DNA from: Eurosta solidaginis
Taxonomy: Eukaryota; Arthropoda; Insecta; Diptera; Tephritidae
DNA: 64,000 nt
NCBI RefSeq assembly: GCF_040869045.1
Contig: NC_090323.1
Coordinates: 39,612,066 to 39,676,065, forward strand
Direction: 5' to 3'
Below, one piece after another: positions 1-11,075 of the stretch. The notes under the pieces were generated by a model. That model made no database searches. It was given only the letters and a program-made list of their open reading frames with translations, and was not told where the DNA came from. Positions within the stretch are counted from its first letter, which is position 1; each line of letters opens with the position of its first letter. The position numbers and the translations under genes are program-made.

Positions 1-555
1 CGGCAAAGCTGCTGGATAATGGCCTAAGTCCTCAAGGAATTTTAAATGTATTGAATTTCGAAATATCGAATTTCTCTAAATTTTTCCATTTTTGGTCTTT
101 ATTGAAATATCTATGCATGCGCAGAACCAAGTTTGATATCTACAGCATTTATTATGTTGTACATTTAAGCAAAAACCGCTTGTAGAAAGAAGCAAATAAA
201 TCGTTGCCTATTCACAGGCGCACAGCATAGACTGAAACAAAACAGGGCACGGAAAATATTTGCCATAGTTCAAAATAATGCACGAACACAACCCACGTAT
301 ACAACACATTCACGCTCAAACATGAGGGTTACTTGCTTTCAGCAAGCACCAACACACATATTTTTGCAAATAAATAAAAATAACAAAAAAAACATAGTTT
401 TTGTAAACTTTAACCCCGTTGAGTGCGCAAGCATATGTTGAATGTTGAAAATATGCACGTGCATACCATTGAAGCACTCACTCACGTGAAGGTTGAGTTA
501 TTTGTACTTGTGAGTATTTTACGTTTCGTATGCACATAGATTAAAGAGCATATGG
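1..555. other. AT-rich spacer, nothing recognised
   Basis: No open frame, RNA gene or repeat terminus that I can support. The stretch is AT-rich with scattered CACA-type motifs and ends where the first long dispersed repeat begins. Confidence 0.5.
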
Positions 556-1505
556 TTTTTATACCTTTCATGAAAATGAAATGGTATATTAATTTCGTCA
601 CGAAACCCAAAATTCTAAGTCCTTAAAGAAAAATAGATAGACCCACCATTAAGTATGCCGAAATAATCAGGTTGAAGAGCTGAGTTGATTTAGCCATGTC
701 CGTCTGTCCGTCTGTCTGTTTGTATGCGTCCCTCAATTTTTGAGATATCTTGATAAAATTTGGTGAGCGGGTGTATTTGGGTGTCCGATTAGATATTTGT
801 CGGAACCGGCCGGATCGGACCCCTATAGCATGTATCCTCCATATAACCGATTTTTCAGGAAAAGAGGATTTTTGTAATATCTTACTCAATTTAACAGATT
901 GAAGCTTCAAACTTCACCATATACTTTCGTATATTGCACGTATTGTTGCCTAAATAAATTGATGAGATCGGTCGTATATATAGTATATATCCCCCACAAC
1001 CGATTGTTCAGATAAGAAACTTTTCGTAATTACTTCCCTATTTTAAGAGCTAGAGGCTTCAAATTTCAACGAATGCTTACGTATATAGCATATATTGTTG
1101 TCTGAAAAAATCATAAAGATCGGTGGTATATATATTATATACTTCATATAAACTGTCATTTTTGCCCCTTTTTTACGGCTAGAAGCTTCAAATTCATCAA
1201 ATTTCATCAAATAGTTACGTTTACGTCATATATTGTTGAAATACGTGATTCGTAGTCATAGTTTTTACACGCAGACCACAAAAAATCTGAAACTTTGTAT
1301 CCTCACACAAAGTACCTACCTATTTTTTATTTTTTATTTATCTTAAAAATCGTTAAGGTATGTAGATCTGTTCACTATATATTTCTTATCTTATACATCC
1401 GATTATTTGGAGATTACGAACGGCATAAGATTATTGTTCAGCCCCATTCATGAAAGGTATGAAGTCTTCGGCACAGCCGAAGACAGCCCCGTCCTTACTT
1501 GTTTT
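556..1505 (+). repeat. Long dispersed repeat, copy A
   Basis: One end reads TATACCTTTCATGAA; the other carries the hairpin GTCTTCGGC-ACA-GCCGAAGAC followed by CCCGTCCTTACTTG. Between them lies a stretch containing GTCCGTCTGTCCGTCTG and repeated phrases such as CCGATTGTTCAGATAAG and GATCGGT.GTATATAT. The same sequence recurs inverted at 3183-3843 and directly at 29320-30590. There is no credible coding frame. The terminal hairpin recalls Helitron 3' ends but I see no CTRR end, so the class is left open. Confidence 0.7.
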
Positions 1506-2465
1506 ATTTGTCTTATTTGTGAGATTTCTAATTTGAAATTTTTAAGTATACATGTATATATATGTGTGTGTATAGTGTGCTCATGTTGAACTTATGAACC
1601 AACAAATTCTAGATTAATCACGTAGAAAGAATTTTGTTGCACACATTAATTTTCTTATTCACAAAGTTTTTGCTATTTTCTCTTACCGGCAAGGTGACAT
1701 GGGTGAGATGATGAAATAGTTAGTTCGTGTTTTAAAATTATGAAAATTGAATACTCGTGTAGGTAAATTTATGAGGTGAGAAATATGTTAAGTTGCGGAA
1801 TTTGATGCTTTAATTAGATGGAGATCAATTATATGTTTCTAACTTAACTATTTGTATCTTAGACTGAATGCGTGCGTGTTAAGGGGGTATGCCTGTCGAA
1901 AGAGGTGACGAAAATCGCGAGCTCATTTCTTGTTTTTCCGTTAGCCTTAGGGGCACATAAAACGACTCTCCAATGCAAAATGTCATGGCTTATTCACGGT
2001 TAAGACCTCTATTTTATGATGAACAACATGGCAGTCCATTAACGGACCACGATTTAAAACACCACGATCTTAGCTCATGAACCATGAATATCTGAACTCT
2101 GTTAGGAGAAATAACCGATGCGCGGCTGTTTCGGCTTGCTCACGCCCTTGACAAGGCAAATGCTAACATCACCGCCATTTAGAAAGCAACACTGAATGCG
2201 ACAAATATAGAGACAATAGGACCTTGCGACGTTGTTGTTGTTGTAGCAATGCTTCGCCCCATCCAATAGGTGTGATCACTCATCCTCTAAAAGGAGTCCG
2301 AGGAAACTTGCTATTTCAAAAGAGTTAGACCAAGGGGATAAGGGTGTTAGAGGCGTGGAGGAGCCACCTCGCAATTGAAAGGATAATTGCTGTCATGTGT
2401 GGACACGTTACAAGCAGGTCAAATATTGGGTATGTTGGGACTGATTCTGAATAAGTAACAGTTTA
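1506..2465. other. AT-rich spacer with repeat scraps
   Basis: Mostly unrecognised sequence. Around 1880-1910 there is a scrap of a dispersed repeat (GGTATGCCTGTCGAAAGAGG), and 2231-2250 contains GTTGTTGTTGTTGTAGCAATG, a phrase typical of fly SINE-like repeats. No coding frame stands out. Confidence 0.4.
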
Positions 2466-2640
2466 ACCTTGGCGGCTACCGTGATATGGTGGCAGCTTGC
2501 TCCGCCTACCACACAGAAGATCCTGGATTCGAACCCCAGACAAAACAGCATCAAACATTTTAACAACCAAGTTTTTCCAATTAAAAAATAGTGTTTTAAG
2601 CGGGTTTGCCCCGCAGCACAGTGTATTATTTTCATGTTCT
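2466..2640 (+). repeat. tRNA-derived SINE copy
   Basis: A tRNA-like head is visible: an A-box-like region near 2484-2510 (GTGATATGGTGGCAGC) and a B-box at about 2525-2540 (GGATTCGAACCCCAG), spaced as in RNA polymerase III promoters. The tail runs into AT-rich sequence with AATTAAAAAAT. The cloverleaf is not complete enough for a functional tRNA, so I call a SINE. The head of the related repeat at 5120-5195 on the opposite strand is similar. Confidence 0.6.
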
Positions 2641-3107
2641 AGGAAATATTAATTAAAAAATGTATATCATTGAATTTCAAAAATTCATTTGAAATTATAT
2701 TTATAAATGCGTAGTTAAGCGAAAAAATTAAAAACTAGGAAATTTTAACTAAGTGGAATTAACTAATGGAGCTTTATTTGGAGGCATATCAATTGAGAAA
2801 AAGTTTTAACTCGAATTTTTGCCATTGAATGTGAAAGTTTAAATTGCTGGCCTGCTGTGAGTTATACTTCAATTGTTAAAGCATTATATTGTTTTTATTT
2901 TCTGAGGTATGCTAATTTTAGTAAATATACATTTTTGTGATTTTAATTGAACAGGAATTAGTTTTTCATGTTATAGTGGGATAATGTTAAATTAACTAAA
3001 ATTTTTGAAATGTTTTGAATTCATAAGACCAACTTGTTTGCTACTATTCGTATAACTAAAATAGTATAACTTTAGCTGCAGGACAATGCAGGTTTTCATG
3101 TAATAGT

Positions 3108-4760
3108 TTGTTTTCAGGAAATACGGAAATTTCAAAGGACGAACTTTTCGAGATTCGGTATATGAAAATAACGCAAAAGAAAACAAGTAAGGACGGGACT
3201 GTCTTCGGCTGTGCCGAAGACTTCATACCTTTCATGAATGGGGCTGAACAATTATCTTATCCCGTTCGTAATCTCCAAATAATCGGATGTATAAGATAGG
3301 AAATATATAGTGAACAGATGTACATACCTAAACGATTTTTAAGATAAAAACAAAATAAAAAATGGCAAAAAACCCCCTTATCTGAACGATCCGTTGTATG
3401 GGATATATATTATATATAGCTCCGATGGAAATGATTGTTTCATGAAATCTTCTATGATATATTAAAATATATATCACCGAGTTTCACGTTTATACTTTCT
3501 AAATTGCGGCAGGAATGGCCAAAATCGTCTTATCTGAACGATCGGTTGTATGGGAGATATATGTTATAGTGTTCCGATCCTACCAGATCCGCCAAATGTC
3601 TAATATAATACAAAAATACATCCTTGTGCCAAATTTCATTGATATATTTTGAAATTTGAGGGACTAGTTTGCGTTCAAACAGACAGACGGACGGACAGAC
3701 GGACATGGCTATATCACCTTAGTTCGTCGCGCTGATCAATTCGGTATACTTAATGGTGAGTCTATCTTCTATATTTCGCAACGTTACAAACATCGGACCA
3801 AAGTTAATATACCATTTCATGTTCATGAAAGGTATAAAAATTACAGCTCAAAGTTGACTCCAATAAAAAAGGCGCAACTAAAATATAACATGCCGTTACT
3901 CGTCCAGACTCAGTGATAGTTAAATATACTCCAGAAGAGGCAGTAGCTCTATACATGAATCGAAAGTTTACAGTTAAGACGTATTTAGAAATACAATCTC
4001 GGGTGCAATAAAGTTATGTTGACATTTACCCAGCATATAGAAAAGAAAAAATTGCATGCTATCCTCCAAAAGAATCCATTCTTATAACTGATCTGTCAGC
4101 GGAAGTCCACCTGCAAGCGTTGATGAACAAAACTCTTGAAGGAATGGAAAAAAAGATTGTTGAACAGATAAAAAAAAAAAGATTTAAAGAAGGCATGGGG
4201 TTATTAGTGGATCTTCCAAAACAAGGCTTTGGGACGGCCAATGATGGCAACACAGCCAGACGTTTTTCCAATGCCCTTCAAATGCTGCGGAAATAACGGG
4301 AGTTGACGAAAATCTAATTAAGCGATTTGCTTTCATACTTCAAACAATGTCATATGGATTCGCCGATGAGTCCGCAGCATTTCGAAAGTATGCCATTTTG
4401 ACCACAAAAATGTTTGTAGATTTGTACCCATGGTATTACATGCCATCGAGCATTCACAAAATTTTGATTCATGGGGCAGATATTATTAATAAAGCATTAC
4501 TTCCAACAGGAAAGCTCTCAGAGGAAGCACTGGAGAATAGAAATAAAGATTTTAAGAGCTACAGGCAAAACATTATAACAAAGATGTCTCGTAAATATAA
4601 AATAGAAGATTTATTCAATATTTGTTTTTTGTCGTCGATCCCCTAATATACTCTATTTCAGAAAAGAACTCGAATGAATTTAAGACAAATGAGGCATTCG
4701 ACAAAGAAGTACTTAAACTATTGTCAAACCCAGAAGCAAATTTTGATCAAGGCTCCTCAT
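3108..4760 (+). pseudogene. Broken Transib (RAG1-like) transposase
   Basis: The best-preserved part is 3890-4640. It reads through segments containing QGFGTANDGNTARRF, then IKRFAFILQTMSYG, then YPWYYMPSSIHKILIHG and KLSEEALENRNKDF. The pattern HK.L.H...II...SE...E..NK.F..+R matches the C-terminal catalytic block shared by Transib transposases and the RAG1 core. The first Glu of SEE (codon at about 4521) aligns with the third catalytic acid of that family. The copy is dead: stop TAA near 4008, a single-base frameshift near 4266 and another near 4640. A short open stretch at 3108-3182 preceded by TTTTCAG may be an upstream exon, with the repeat at 3183-3843 inserted between; that part is inference. 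I found no CACWRTG-type termini. Confidence 0.72.
3183..3843 (-). repeat. Long dispersed repeat, copy B (inverted)
   Basis: Reverse-complement copy of the repeat at 556-1505, beginning ACAAGTAAGGACGGGACTG with the GTCTTCGGC-TGT-GCCGAAGAC hairpin and ending ATGAAAGGTATAAAAA. It is shorter than copy A by internal deletion. It appears to sit inside the Transib remnant. Copies A and B together form a large interrupted inverted repeat with a 1.7-kb loop. Confidence 0.7.
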
Positions 4761-5440
4761 GGAACTTGGGGTGGGGAGGGAGGGAATGGCCTGAAGGTTT
4801 AATGTGGCCACATAAATCGTTCCCGAGATGGTCGGTCTAGCACCTTAATGGTGCTGTGGTACCGGAGCGTACCGGATCTGTATCCGGCAAAGGACCAACA
4901 CATCGATAACACTCCCCAAAGCCTTCGGGGAGCAACCTTATCGCTACAACAACAACAACAACAATTCCGAACGGCTTCTGCAAGGCAGATGAGTTTTCAC
5001 TGAGAGCTTTTCATGGCAGAAATACACCCGGAGCGCTCGCCAAACACCGCCGAGGGGCGACCCCGCTTAGAAAAATTTTCTTCTCATTGAAAAACCTTAT
5101 TTCAAAAATTGTGTGTTGCTTTGCCTGGGGTGTGAACCCAGGGCATACGGTGTGGTAGGCGGAGCACGCTACCATCACACCACGGTGGCCGCCTTTATAT
5201 CAGCTAGGTTGATGATATATCACACTGTGCGCAGTAGTGATTTTGCAAACATTCCCAACGTATTTATGCCATAAAAAGCTCCTCATCTATCTTGCATATG
5301 GCGTTCGCAGTCGGCGCAATACATGTATCGAACCTACAATCTCCCGTAAATATGTATGAAGAATTATAAAAAAAGGAGCACGACGGAAGTTGGAAGAGAA
5401 GCGCGGCCTAAAATCTCTTCGGATGTTTTTGCGCCTTGTA
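4756..5440 (+). repeat. Composite SINE-like dispersed repeat
   Basis: Contains the phrases GGGAATGGCCTGAAGG, TCGTTCCCGAGATGGTCGG, GTACCGGAGCGTACCGGATC and CCTTCGGGGAGCAACC followed by (ACA)n. The same block recurs at 7905-8110, 10600-10760 and 15090-15400, and inverted at 27540-27850 and 44340-44465. Its downstream part (5120-5195) read on the minus strand is a tRNA-like head with GTGTGATGGTAGCGTGC and a B-box-like GGGTTCACACCCC. It is non-coding. Confidence 0.65.
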
Positions 5441-5444
5441 TATT

Positions 5445-6035
5445 TATTTTTAATATTTTAAAAGTTTATGCTTTTACAGTATCCAGATCGAAGTTGAGCT
5501 AGAGTGACGCACATTTCCTTGGGGAGATTGTTTTCATCAACCGCGGGTTCAGGGTATTTGTCATTGAGAACGAGGTTCATTTGGCAATTGTTGACATAGT
5601 AATCTTGTAGATGTCTCTGAGGACTCTTTGTGCTCCATTTCTTCATACGGCTGACTTTTCAAGTAATAGATTTCTTCATAGTGCTTACGGAGATGACTTC
5701 TTAAGTTCCTGGGAGGCTGAGCCTCCTCAATCAGATGTGTGATGGTGTGCACAGGTTTATAGGTATTCAGCAGAAACTGTTCATCATTTAGTTTCTCTTC
5801 TTAACGGGGTGCGATCACGCTTAACTGTGTAGATCATGTTCTAGAGACATAAGAAGACATCCCGTGGCAGTTCTGGGCGCGGTATGCGGTAAGCGCCAGT
5901 GTTTTTCTTTTAGGCTCGGCGACCATATTGGGGAAGCGTAGCATACAAGCGGCTGGCAAATCGCTTTAAAAGAGGTTACGAGCGTTTCTTTGTCTTTACC
6001 CCAAGTGCTTCCGGGAAGATACTTTAGATACAATT
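5445..6035 (-). pseudogene. Jockey-like non-LTR retrotransposon, C-terminal RT remnant
   Basis: Minus-strand reading of 5821-6033 gives STWGKDKETLVTSFKAI followed by YASPIWSPSLKE, a thumb/connection motif of jockey-type reverse transcriptases. 5561-5752 continues with LRSHLRKHYEEIYYL, and 5458-5646 ends in VTLAQLRSGYCKSIN. Frame changes separate the three pieces, so this is a decayed copy. The plus-strand fragment at 30690-31300 carries the same LRKHYEEIRYK and AQLRS blocks and is a second copy of the family. The catalytic palm is absent. Confidence 0.7.
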
Positions 6036-6990
6036 GAGATTGTCAGAAGTTTGTTTAACGACCAAACTGAAAACTCTATCAAAAACCAGGACCTATGTTA
6101 TAAAATAACTCTGTTCTCTTGGCAAATACTAGAAGCTTACTAGCACCTTTGCCATTTGCTTCGTCTAGATCGACAGCCGTATCACTCCTTATAGCTGGAA
6201 TCGTAGCCTGGCGAGCGCAGGGCACGAACAAAAAACGTCACCGATCGGTTTTTCCTCCAACTCGCACTTCCTGTATCTGCTATCACTGATCAAGCCTAAT
6301 TTAAAGGCATGTGGGGCCAGAAAGCAGTGTCTAGTCAGTATACCCGTCATGAGTCTACAGTCCTCTTTTTTAATGATAGGAATAACTTTGTTAGTTTAAG
6401 GTAGTAAGACCTACATATGATCTTCGACACTTTGCAGTCCCGCGCTTGGGTCCACGAGTATCCCGCTTGGACGATCGTGTGTACCACTCGCGTTCTCTAA
6501 ATCTCGCCCAATCTTACTGGGACGTTCCCGGAGCAAACTTCGAGCAATATGCCCTTTTTAGCTTTTTTCCTTTTTCGTTTCCATCTATACCCATATATGC
6601 CCTGGAACCGAATATATGTAGATGTTTGCTTCTCCCTATCCGGATTCCTTCAAGGGGATGCTTACACTCTAACACACTTTTAGATGCTGTCTATGACAGA
6701 TTATTGCCTTAATTTCAACTTGGCTTTCAATATAAAAGTTGATGCAGCTGCAGTTTAAGCTATTTCCTTCCAGTGCTTCAACTGCTTTGGTTACGGCTAC
6801 TACTTTCACCTTTAAAACGCTACAGTGATCTGGCAGCTTGCAGGATCTGTTTATTTCCGAATCAATGTAGTATAGCGCGGACCCTACACCTTCCACTATT
6901 TTGGAGCCATCGGTGTATACGTGTATCGCCTCGACCGCAATTCTAGCGCTCTATTGTGGCTCTAAAAGCCCTTTACAAGCACATATACGT
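6036..6990 (-). mobile_element. LOA/R1-like non-LTR element, 3' part (copy 1)
   Basis: Minus-strand 6669-6896 encodes an RNase H-like stretch with LPDHCSVLKVKVVAVTKA and INFYIESQVEIKAI, equivalent to the better copy at 60027-60392. The 3' flank (6046-6640) matches the 3' portions at 26450, 37035 and 50810, sharing TTTGTTTAACGACCAAAC and TTCTCTTGGCAAATACTAG. The catalytic Asp in the second RNase H strand is Glu here. The copy has several stops. Confidence 0.62.
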
Positions 6991-7860
6991 AATGGGTTGA
7001 TGAGTAATTAAAATGGGTCTTCCTTTATAAAAACCAACCAAACATGAACAGCCGGTTTTTGTACATATAAAGTTAGACCCAGTCGTTGCCAATTTTGGAT
7101 ACATAACGCTGTCCATTTTTCATTGTTTTACACGAAGTTTCTAACATTTTAAAATTCGTAAAATTTTCAGCTAAAGGATCTATCTCTTCATTTCGCTTTC
7201 CTCATCCTCAGGTTTCGCTCCTGTTTTCAGCATTTTACAATTTCCCGAAAGGATATATCAAAATTTCACAAATAATTTCGTATTTCCCGCAATACATTCA
7301 TCTACTCGTAAAAATAAAAAATATAGGAAATTATATTTCCTGTTTTATTTGAAGTGATACGGTAATATATCTTCTCTCTGTTCGCATTTATCATAGATTC
7401 GCATACCAATGCACTCCTTCGCACTTCCTCGATACTAAAAATCAAAACCAAAGAATGTATGTACATATCGTACACTCATTCCCGTCTTCTGGCCATTCCA
7501 CTTAAAACTACAAATTTTACATTCAACTACATCCTCAACGTCCACTTTTGCAAGTTGTTACTGTCGCTTTTGCTGTCATTTCAGTTGCTGTTCATTTCTA
7601 CTCCAATTGAATTTCTGCTTGTCCCTCTAGAAAATGACAGCAGCCAACTTCAAAGCAGTGAAGTGTCTGTCATCATATGCCAGTATGTATTTTGGTACGA
7701 GTTATAGTTTGTAATGGAAATTTTTTAATTCCTTTGTTATAAATTAAATTTTTAATGACAAAAAATATATATGAAAAACCTTCTATTTACTCTGAGAGTT
7801 GTTGCAGTTAGAGTAATTATTCTTGTGAAAGGATGGATTCAAATTGGAATAGGTCCTAAA
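6991..7860. other. AT-rich spacer, nothing recognised
   Basis: Unique-looking AT-rich sequence. An 82-codon open stretch at 7459-7707 is low-complexity (Leu/Phe-rich) and matches no family I know, so I do not call it a gene. Confidence 0.4.
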
Positions 7861-7889
7861 TCCAACTATCGTGTAAAGAGAAAGTGCCC

Positions 7890-8110
7890 GGCGGATTAAG
7901 GTGTTTAGAATATTCCCGTCGTAGGGACGCCTGTCAAAAGAGGCGACTAAAATTCACAGACCAAGAAGGTTCGACATGATCTTATGATATCATCCTTCAA
8001 ATAGCCGCTCTTGTACCTCAATGGACCTAATTTCCAGAACATTAAGGTCAATATTCGGCAAATTCATGCATTATAGTCCCCAAAACCTTCGGGGAATGTT
8101 TTGATGACTA
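7890..8110 (+). repeat. Degenerate dispersed repeat fragment
   Basis: Carries ACGCCTGTCAAAAGAGGCG and CCCCAAAACCTTCGGGGA, matching the repeat blocks at 4756-4970 and 15090-15400. It is strongly diverged and non-coding. Confidence 0.55.
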
Positions 8111-8785
8111 TAGGAAAAGTAGAATATGACATTTAAAAGCATCAGCAGTAAATCCTTCGACTCGAAGTAATACTGGGTCCAATTTCTTATGAATTCAGTA
8201 CCTTGGAGGCTCCCTACATAAGCTATCAGTCACCCTCTCTACATCCTCAACTACTCTTGTTTGTTATTCTACCATAAAGAAGACTGAAGAGCACACTGAA
8301 GGTGCTAGCAGGCGGGAATTTAACTGCACCTAGACCTGTATCTTTTGGGGCTATGCGTAGGTTAGGCTGGGTAAACATTATTTCAACTCGGTAGAAGCAG
8401 CTCATTTGAACACTTTTAAGGTCTATCAACTAACGGCAACACTGATTTGCTTGTTATGAAGTTAATCGCTTCGTAGCAACGATATACTTTCGAATGAGGT
8501 AAGCAAATTTCCTCCGGGTATTCGCATACGTAGACACTGATATATTTATGCCTTGTCCACATCGTCATTTTTCTTGAGAGATGGGCCTTAAATAGGCCTT
8601 AACCCTGGTAATGTCACTGTGCGTTTGTTATCAACGATCTTAATACCCTGCGAAAGGGGGCATTAGCCCAGCGCTTGCTTAGCTTACCCGAAGCCCACTA
8701 TTCAAGGAGCAGCCTTCAAGTTGCAAGCGGTGTACCAAAGTCCAGCTGGCTTACAAAAGAGATGCGCATGACAGTTGCAGGGTCC
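8111..8785. other. Spacer, nothing recognised
   Basis: No supported feature. Short open stretches are frame shadows without motif support. Confidence 0.35.
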
Positions 8786-8789
8786 TTCC

Positions 8790-9765
8790 CCTAGACCGTT
8801 AACACAATAACCTGAACAAAAATTTGATAACTTTACGAAACTTGATATACTGGCTTATCCAGACCCAGGATAACCACATCCACTTTTTCCATATCGAGTT
8901 TTCCGAAAAATTTAAAAAAAAATCGATAGTTACTTAAAACCGAGTGAAGGAAAATATAAGTTTTTTGAAATCCAAATATTTCGGCATTGAAAATGTTGGA
9001 AATCACAATATAACCACGCCCACTTTTTCGACATCGAATATTTTGAGAAATTGATAAAAATAGGACAATGCATTAATAAATAAATATGAGGTGTTGAAAC
9101 TTGGCGGGTGGATTAAATTCATGGCAAAATATAAAAATTTAGTACAATTTTGGAAAACCAACCAACTACGGCCCTTTTTATACGCGGCCACCCTTCGGCG
9201 CTTCCGTCCGCCCACTATAACTTGAGCAAAAACTCACCAAATTTGGTACACAAGCCTATCTTGATTCGAAATATATGTTCGCATCGAAAATTTTCGAAAT
9301 CAGATCATAACCATACACCCACTTTTTTGATATCAAAAGTTTCGAAAATGAAAAAAAGTAAAATGCATTGTGAAATGCTTATAAAGTAGTGAAACTTGGC
9401 GAGGGGATTAACTTTTTGGAAATTGAGTAATATTGTGAAAAACCAACGACCCACATCCGTTTTTATATCAAGCCGTCCGTCGGTCCTTCCGTCCGCCCAC
9501 TAACACGATAGTCTGAGACAATGTTGAGATATCTTTACAAAATTTGGTATGAGAGGTTATCTAGACTCGAGTTATATATTAGTATCGAAAATGTTCGAAA
9601 TTTGCTTATAACCATGCCCACTTTCGATATCGAAAAATGGACAAAATTGGACAATGCATTATCAATTACTGATAAAGTAGTGAAACTTTACGGATGTTTT
9701 AACTATATGACAAAAAATTTTGATTGTGTAAAATTTTGGAAAAAGGGCGTGGGACATGCTCGCGT
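8790..9765. repeat. Tandem array of ~300-bp units
   Basis: Three units begin with the same phrase, ATAACCA..CCCACTTT, at about 9011, 9306 and 9608, giving periods of roughly 295 and 302 bp. A truncated unit starts near 8871. Each unit includes TTCCGTCCGCCCACTA, a GTGAAACTTGGCG..GGATTAA block and a GACAATGCATTA block. The array reads as a minisatellite or as the internal repeats of a non-autonomous element. It contains no gene, although a 127-codon open stretch runs through the last unit by chance. Confidence 0.75.
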
Positions 9766-10590
9766 TGAGAAGAACAAATTTAAAAGTTTGCATAAATCAT
9801 TGATATCATTTGGCAATGTGACAGAAATATGGCAGAGCTCTCGATTTTGTTCGCACATCTTCGAACAGCCCTTGTATTCGAGCAACGAGTACCGGCAGAC
9901 TTGAGCGATACTCTTTTCTCGAAAGTTATCGAGCTTAAACTCAATCATTTTTAGCTTTTTCGAGTAGTTCGAATAATTCAATGTCTTTTAAAAGTCAAAA
10001 TAAAAATTGGTGGTCGACTAATTCATGTACAGATCATATGCATAATTAAAAGCTCTTAAATGAAGCTCACGAACTATGGAGTACCTAGCGCTATGTGATT
10101 AGTGTGACGGGTTCTAACCGGGGGGATATCATAAGAAGAGATATCGGTTCAGTTCCACACTAGAATAGTTATGAGTATCACTGAAGATGATGTTCAGAAA
10201 TTTAGACATGAAAGTTTAGATATGAAAACTTATAGTCCGCCAATACAACCTACAAATTCCCAATTTAGAATATTATTTGCACTCTAACTCTAAGAGGGGT
10301 AAGCATTAACATTAATGATTAGTTGCCTAGCGATCCACAGCAGGTAGGTGGTAGAGAAAGTGGATGAGTATTTTCAAGTAGAGCACAAGCTCTTAAAAAT
10401 AAACGATCGTCGTCTTTAGAGGTGATCTTTCAGTACGTTGATAAGGTTTTGATATAAAGTGTCTGTGCTCTATTTAAAAGCAGTTCTTGCATTGGGCAAT
10501 GAACCTCGAGCAACCTAATACGTCGAGGCTATTTTTCATAATGAGTGCTATGCCCGGAAATATTCCTGTGGATGTATTGTTAGGATACTT
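9766..10590. other. Spacer, nothing recognised
   Basis: No supported coding or repeat feature. The sequence is AT-rich and unique within the window. Confidence 0.35.
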
Positions 10591-10599
10591 CTATGCAGC

Positions 10600-10770
10600 T
10601 TCTGTAACCCAATTGTGAACCTCACCGTGGCGAATCATGTTTCTTTAGCAGCGCCGAGGTTCTGGCGACCTCAACTTTTATGGAACTAGAGAGTAGAGGG
10701 AGCGATGGCTTATAAGATTCTCGAAGTTCTCGATACCCGGTTATCTAAGGCTCTAAGGGATGGATCTTGG
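10600..10770 (+). repeat. Dispersed repeat fragment
   Basis: Contains CCTCACCGTGGCGAATC, GCCGAGGTTCTGGCGACC and GGGAGCGATGGC, the same order as in the copy at 15190-15280. Confidence 0.55.
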
Positions 10771-10894
10771 TAATATATATAGATCTGGGCACAATAGGAA
10801 CCTCGCCCACTATTAAAAAAAAATGAGTTGATTAAAAGTATAAGCTAAACCATTTTTTTTATTATATCCCTAACACATATACACTTCCTTGCTT

Positions 10895-11075
10895 GTTTCT
10901 TAAAAAAAAAACAAATTTTACAAATGACGATGGATACTAGGACATGTTTCGGAATTTCACTTCATCATCAGCTAGCTTCTCGGGAGCTGAGCATTGAACT
11001 CGAAATCTCCAACATTCATATTTTATTTATACGAGTGTAAAGGCTTTATCCACTTAGCCATATGAATGCCCCTCT
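10895..11075 (-). repeat. tRNA-derived SINE, second type
   Basis: Read on the minus strand, 11065-10980 has an A-box-like ATGGCTAAGTGGATAAAG, spacing as in a type I tRNA with a long middle region, and a B-box-like GAGTTCAATGCT. The tail continues through CATCATCAGCTAG-type sequence to an A/T-rich end near 10895. The head resembles Ser/Leu-class tRNAs more than the SINE at 2466. No intact acceptor stem, so not a functional tRNA. Confidence 0.55.

Noticed and set aside
2466..2560. Functional tRNA gene
   Set aside because: A- and B-boxes are visible, but acceptor and anticodon stems do not pair well and a SINE-like tail follows.
8790..9765. Gene with Ser/Lys-rich exons suggested by several overlapping frames
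   Set aside because: The frames follow the ~300-bp repeat and do not persist between units.
9521..9904. 127-codon open frame
   Set aside because: It runs through a tandem-repeat unit; the equivalent positions in the neighbouring units are closed, so it is chance.
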